From the NCBI GenBank assembly GCA_023413555.1, contig JAEZPG010000113.1, positions 1 to 36,175 on the forward strand: a stretch of 36,175 nt of DNA, read 5' to 3'. Below are positions 32,480-36,175 of this stretch, in pieces. The notes below the pieces were generated by a model. The model did not search any database. It was not told the DNA's origin and was given only the letters and a program-made list of their open reading frames with translations. Source of the stretch: Bacillota bacterium (GTDB lineage Bacteria > Bacillota > Clostridia > Lachnospirales > Lachnospiraceae). Made by a program: the position numbers and the translations under genes. The first letter of the stretch is position 1; each line of letters opens with the position of its first letter.

Positions 32480-33680
32480 ATTATCTTTACGAAAAATTGC
32501 TGTAAAGAATATGGCACATCATTCCTTACAATCGATGCTAATCTTATTGTTGTTACTGATAATGTCAGGGAGTGTATTTGTAAATGGAATATTCAGCCAT
32601 AGTATGAGAAAAGGAATGGATATTACGAAAGAACGAATGGGAGCAGATATCATAGTCGTTCCCTCTACCTTTGTAACAGATGTAGCAGATGCTTTGTTTC
32701 AAGGCAAGGTCTGTACTGTTAATTTTGATGCCAGTTGGCAAGAAAAGATAAAGAAGATAGAAGGTGTAGCAGATACAAGTACCCAGCTATATGTAGCATC
32801 TCTTGGAGCCAGTGCATGTTGTGACGGCTTAGTTCAATTAATAGGGATCGATCCAAACACAGATTTCTCAGTAAAACCATGGCTAAAAGAAAATGGGATA
32901 GATACCCTTACAAATGAGGAAGCTATCGTTGGGGTGAATGTAGGTAAAAAAGTTGGTGATGAGGTAAAGTATTTTGGAAGAACCTACATAATAAAGGCAG
33001 TACTGGATGAGACAGGTATGGGCTATGATAAATGTGTGTTTATCACCTTTGAAGAGGTAAAAGCAACTGCTTCCAACCAATTATACGCAAACATTCTTCC
33101 CTTTGATTTTAAGAAAGAGGAGGTATCTATGATACAGGTCAGGCTGAAAGATCAGTATACTGCAGATGCTGTAAAAAAGGCAATTGAGAAAGCATATCCG
33201 AAGGAAGATATTGCAGTATATACCACCTCTTCCATGTTGAAAGAATTCTCTGATAAGTTTGCAGTATTTAAGATCTTTGGCAACATATCAGAAATTGTGC
33301 TTATACTGGTGGCCATAGCTTCTCTATTCAATATCTTTGCCATGAGAACGCTACTTAGAAAGAATGAGATTGGAAGCATGCTTTCTCTTGGGTGGGGCAG
33401 AAGAAAGATAACCATTTTATTTTTATGGGAATATGGCTTTTTCGTATTTATTGGTGCTACCACAGCTATTATACTCTGCTCATCCATTATATTTCCTTTT
33501 CAGACTCTAATAAAAGGGTGGTTAGGTATCCCATACTGTTCTGTTTCAAAGGAAGTTTTCGCTCTATTGTGTCTTAGGACCTTTCTTTTGTCTAGTGTAG
33601 TATGCTTCTTCGCATCGGCATACTCTTTCTGGGTATTAAACAAGAAAAGTCCTATAGAACTGGTGAGTGAGATTGGATAA
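32466..33680 (+). CDS. FtsX/MacB-type ABC permease
   Basis: A 404-residue protein with GTG start inside the DUF4418 gene. One N-terminal membrane segment (SMLILLLLLIMSGSVFVNGI) is followed by a large extracytoplasmic domain of about 230 residues with MGADIIVVPS typical of MacB-like permeases, and three C-terminal segments in a FtsX domain (GNISEIVLILVAIASLFNIF, then LRKNEIGSMLSLGWGRRKI as coupling region). Such permeases act with LolD/MacB-type ATPases in mechanotransmission or export rather than import. The partner ATPase starts 10 bp downstream. Confidence 0.88.
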   Translation: MRKNKLSLRKIAVKNMAHHSLQSMLILLLLLIMSGSVFVNGIFSHSMRKGMDITKERMGADIIVVPSTFVTDVADALFQGKVCTVNFDASWQEKIKKIEGVADTSTQLYVASLGASACCDGLVQLIGIDPNTDFSVKPWLKENGIDTLTNEEAIVGVNVGKKVGDEVKYFGRTYIIKAVLDETGMGYDKCVFITFEEVKATASNQLYANILPFDFKKEEVSMIQVRLKDQYTADAVKKAIEKAYPKEDIAVYTTSSMLKEFSDKFAVFKIFGNISEIVLILVAIASLFNIFAMRTLLRKNEIGSMLSLGWGRRKITILFLWEYGFFVFIGATTAIILCSSIIFPFQTLIKGWLGIPYCSVSKEVFALLCLRTFLLSSVVCFFASAYSFWVLNKKSPIELVSEIG

Positions 33681-33690
33681 GGAGGAGTAT

Positions 33691-34341
33691 ATGGTAATTC
33701 AGTCAATGGATGTTACTATGCAGTTTAAACAACCGCTCAATGAGATAGATCCTGTTTTGGCCTTTCCCCCTTTCATAATAAAGCCAGGTGAATTTCACTG
33801 TGTTCTTGGCGAGTCGGGCTGTGGAAAGAGTACTTTGCTCAATATTCTTGTGGGTCTTTTAAAACCTACGAAAGGTAGAGTGTTATGGGATGGTAAAGAG
33901 GTATACGGGAAAATGAAAGTGTCAGAAAAGAATCGATATCTTTCAGAAAAGATTGGTTATATGATGCAGTCCTCATCCCTTCTTGGTAGTCTTACCATTA
34001 AAGAGAATATAGTAAGTACTGCAGATCTATGTAGAAAGCATGTGTCAGAGGAAGATGTGGATACATTGCTAGAAGAATTAGATATTAGAAAGATCAAGAA
34101 TTCCTACCCCAGCAGGATATCAGGAGGAGAATATAGAAGAGCCATGCTTGCTCGTACCATCATAATGAAACCAAGTATTATTGTGGCAGATGAACCCACC
34201 GGCAACCTTGATAAGCACAGTGCTGCCAAGGTGCGAGAACTTTTAATTCAGTATAAAAACAAAGGAAATGCTGTGATAGTGGCTACTCACGACCTGTGTT
34301 TTACAAAAGAACAGGTTATTCTACATGAACTTAATCCATAA
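33691..34341 (+). CDS. LolD/MacB-type ABC ATPase
   Basis: A 216-residue ATPase with Walker A GESGCGKST, signature ISGGEYRRAMLAR, Walker B IIVADEPTGNLD, the form typical of LolD/MacB/FtsE, and VATHD. ATG 33691 has AAGGAGG upstream; an in-frame GTG at 33667 lies inside the permease gene without a ribosome binding site. It works with the FtsX-like permease. Together with DUF4418 this may be an export or membrane-stress module serving the sulfur pathway, for example moving thiol or metal across the membrane, but the cargo is unknown. Confidence 0.88.
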   Translation: MVIQSMDVTMQFKQPLNEIDPVLAFPPFIIKPGEFHCVLGESGCGKSTLLNILVGLLKPTKGRVLWDGKEVYGKMKVSEKNRYLSEKIGYMMQSSSLLGSLTIKENIVSTADLCRKHVSEEDVDTLLEELDIRKIKNSYPSRISGGEYRRAMLARTIIMKPSIIVADEPTGNLDKHSAAKVRELLIQYKNKGNAVIVATHDLCFTKEQVILHELNP

Positions 34342-34492
34342 GATGTGTTATACAATTGGCAATGAGATAGAATAAAATGCGACTCCCATGAAAAGGAGGA
34401 TAGATAGAGCTTCTAGGAATTCTCCCGCGCCGTTGCGACATTCGTTGCTATTCTTTTTATTAGGTGTATGATATAGTAATTATATACTAGAT

Positions 34493-34538
34493 ATTGGTAC
34501 TACAAACACCAATTTTCCTAATAAAAATGGGGACCAAT
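34493..34538. promoter_or_regulatory. Candidate MocR operator, three ACCAAT boxes
   Basis: One inverted box ATTGGT (34493-34498) and two direct boxes ACCAAT (34508-34513 and 34533-34538, 25 bp apart) lie directly before the second MocR gene. The 25-bp spacing of the direct boxes equals that in front of the first MocR gene, though the box sequence differs, as expected if each regulator recognises its own version. Confidence 0.55.
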
Positions 34539-34557
34539 TGTCAGGGAGGGTATATCT

Positions 34558-35949
34558 TTGTATGGATTTAAGATTAATAGAAATAGTTCGCTCTCTTTCT
34601 CAAAGCAGTTGCAAAATCAAATAAGGACCGCTATATTAGAAGGAAGACTTCGGGCAGATGAGAAGCTTCCACCATCTAGAAGTATGGCGAAAGAATTGGG
34701 TATCTCTCGTAATACGGTCATTCAAGTATACGAGCAATTAATTGCAGAAGGTTATTTAGATAGTGTGGTAGGGTCAGGAACCTATGTGATTGATATCGGA
34801 GGATTGTTAAAAACAAATAGTCATAACTTTACGTTACCTACCAAACAGCCCAACAGTAGAGAGGACATCATCTCGTTTAGTGCAGGGGATCTAGATACTC
34901 AGTTATTTCCCAATGCTCGTTGGTCCTTGGAATTAAAGCGGGCCAGCCTCATGCAGACGAACCATTCCTATCCACGAGAGAATAACTTGGGAGTTGACTT
35001 ATTGCGTAAGGAAATCAGTGACTACGTTTACAGAGCAAAGGGAATTGATTGTGACTATAGCCAGATTGTAATAACAGCAGGGACGTCGGGGTCCTTAGAT
35101 CTCTTAGCAAGGTCTTTAAAAAAGAAGAAGAACAAGATTCTGATAGAAGACCCTTGTATTGATTTTGTAAAAAGCATATTTTCTAGTTATGACTATATGA
35201 TTCAGCCGATTTCAGTAGATGAACATGGATTTGATGTAAAATATCTTGAGAAATGTACAGACGCTGATTTAATCTATGCTGTTCCCTCGCATCAATATCC
35301 AATTGGTGGAGTACTTCCAGCAGCACGTCGCATTGCCTTACTGCAATATGCTAACAAACAGAATGTCTATGTCATAGAAGATGACTACGATTGTGAATTC
35401 AGATATAGTGGAGAACCTGTACAACCACTACGCAATCTGGATCCAGAGCATGTCATATATTGTGGAAGCTTTAGTAAAATATTCTCTCCTTCCATACGTA
35501 TGGGATATATGATTTTACCATATCATTTGTGTGAGGATATTAATCGATTAATAAATGATGCGAGCCTGTGGGTGAATCCTACCATTCAATTGGCTATGGC
35601 AGAATTCCTCAAACATAAATACTTAGATAAACATGTTTACAAAATGAAAAAGGTATATGCAAAGAAACGTTTCCATCTGATGGATTGCATTCAGAAAACC
35701 TTCGGATCTAATGTTGAGGTGTGTGGGGAGCACGCAGGGTTGCACTTATTGTTTCGTTTTGACAGAGAATTTACAAAAGAAGATGTAGAGGCCCTTCATG
35801 AGATTGGGGTTGAAGTTGACTTTGTAGAGGACTGTTCCATACTGAAAGGTTCTCATAAGAATGAATTAGTTCTTGGATATGGGAAATTGAGTTTGCAGGA
35901 GATAGAAGAGGGAGTAAAACGCTTAAAGGCTGCAATTTGTAGAGAGTGA
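34558..35949 (+). CDS. MocR-family regulator, second copy
   Basis: A 463-residue protein with a GntR winged helix (FSKQLQNQIRTAILEGRL, PPSRSMAKELGISRNTV) and a PLP-binding aminotransferase-like domain with the lysine near residue 307 in GSFSKIFSPSIRMGY. It starts at TTG 34558; GGGAGGG lies about 8 bases upstream and no ATG competes. It is a paralogue of the MocR gene at 10486 with the same length. Its position after the sulfur operons makes it a candidate regulator of them, or of PLP supply for the PatB and CysK enzymes, but the nearest operator seen is its own. Confidence 0.9.
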   Translation: MYGFKINRNSSLSFSKQLQNQIRTAILEGRLRADEKLPPSRSMAKELGISRNTVIQVYEQLIAEGYLDSVVGSGTYVIDIGGLLKTNSHNFTLPTKQPNSREDIISFSAGDLDTQLFPNARWSLELKRASLMQTNHSYPRENNLGVDLLRKEISDYVYRAKGIDCDYSQIVITAGTSGSLDLLARSLKKKKNKILIEDPCIDFVKSIFSSYDYMIQPISVDEHGFDVKYLEKCTDADLIYAVPSHQYPIGGVLPAARRIALLQYANKQNVYVIEDDYDCEFRYSGEPVQPLRNLDPEHVIYCGSFSKIFSPSIRMGYMILPYHLCEDINRLINDASLWVNPTIQLAMAEFLKHKYLDKHVYKMKKVYAKKRFHLMDCIQKTFGSNVEVCGEHAGLHLLFRFDREFTKEDVEALHEIGVEVDFVEDCSILKGSHKNELVLGYGKLSLQEIEEGVKRLKAAICRE

Positions 35950-36032
35950 TTATGAGCAGAAGTCTATACAGAGTAGAAGCCTATACAGATATAAAAATAA
36001 TCTAAATTAGTCGAAAAAGATATTAGAGCGTA

Positions 36033-36061
36033 TTGACTTTTTATTTTTGCTATAGTATTAT
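36033..36061 (+). promoter_or_regulatory. Promoter of the tRNA-Gly gene
   Basis: TTGACT (36033-36038), a 17-bp spacer and TATTAT (36056-36061) form a good promoter. An inverted repeat of 10-11 bp (TATATCTTGC at 36061-36070 and its complement at 36090-36099) lies between the promoter and the tRNA and would fold in the 5' leader or bind a factor. Confidence 0.7.
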
Positions 36062-36103
36062 ATATCTTGCGTTAGGAAATTGCCTGATAGCAAGATATAT
36101 TAT

Positions 36104-36175
36104 GCGCGAGTGGCTCAGTGGTGGAGTATCGCCTTGCCAAGGCGAGGGTCGCGGGTTCGAATCCCGTCTCGCGCT
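36104..36175 (+). tRNA. tRNA-Gly (anticodon GCC)
   Basis: The cloverleaf is complete: acceptor GCGCGAG pairs with CTCGCGC, the D arm is GGCTCAGTGGTGGAG, the anticodon arm TCGCC/GGCGA holds loop TTGCCAA with anticodon GCC, and the T arm is GCGGG-TTCGAAT-CCCGT. The gene reaches the window end, so whether CCA is encoded cannot be seen. Confidence 0.97.

Noticed and set aside
1..36175. CRISPR array
   Set aside because: No regularly spaced identical repeats were seen; the only tandem repeat is an 18-bp pair at 11890-11925.

Overview
The window is AT-rich, with strong AGGAGG-type ribosome binding sites, occasional TTG and GTG starts, intrinsic terminators and Gram-positive gene families (MocR, WYL, DUF1848, DUF4418, YezD). 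This suggests an anaerobic Clostridia genome, most likely Lachnospiraceae. That placement is inference from gene style, not from a marker gene.

Left part (1-6 kb): an accessory, mobile-element-scarred stretch. It has an inverted-repeat cluster near the left edge, a DUF1848 iron-sulfur protein, possible IS21-type end repeats, a NACHT/STAND NTPase that is a candidate anti-phage defence gene, a coiled-coil gene remnant, a VOC-fold protein and a decayed IS256-type transposase.

Middle part (6-19.5 kb): single enzymes and regulators mixed with many broken genes. The broken genes are a lipase with a frameshift in its nucleophile elbow, an SDR with an internal deletion, a truncated MerR, a cupin fragment, a MmyB-type ligand domain without its HTH, and a Cys-motif protein with frameshifts. 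Intact genes include a MazG-like pyrophosphohydrolase, a serine beta-lactamase-fold hydrolase, a divergent EamA transporter/MocR pair, a methyltransferase, a WYL regulator with RidA, a divergent LysR/lipocalin-like pair, an XRE/membrane-protein pair with a palindromic operator, and a divergent Crp-family/NIF3 pair with an operator at about -41.5.

Right part (19.8-36 kb): a coherent sulfur-linked system. A PatB/MalY C-S lyase is followed by a perfect sigma-70-type promoter, a 29-residue leader peptide with three consecutive Cys codons, an intrinsic terminator, then cysK and a YezD-family protein. Next comes a nitrogenase-like operon: NifB-like radical SAM, NifX-like, NifH-like, a second divergent CysK, NifD-like, NifK-like, and a second Cys-rich NifX-like protein. 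A sulfonate/nitrate/taurine-type ABC importer (lipoprotein, permease, ATPase) and a DUF4418/FtsX/ATPase module follow, then a second MocR regulator and a tRNA-Gly.

The NifD-like subunit keeps candidate P-cluster and cofactor ligands but lacks the Gln191/His195 pair of true nitrogenase. With two cysteine synthases, a C-S lyase, an importer and a cysteine-codon attenuator, the best reading is an organosulfur-scavenging reductase. It would be related to, or an unexplored cousin of, the methylthio-alkane reductase (Mar) system and switched on when cysteine runs short. The substrate is not determined by the sequence.
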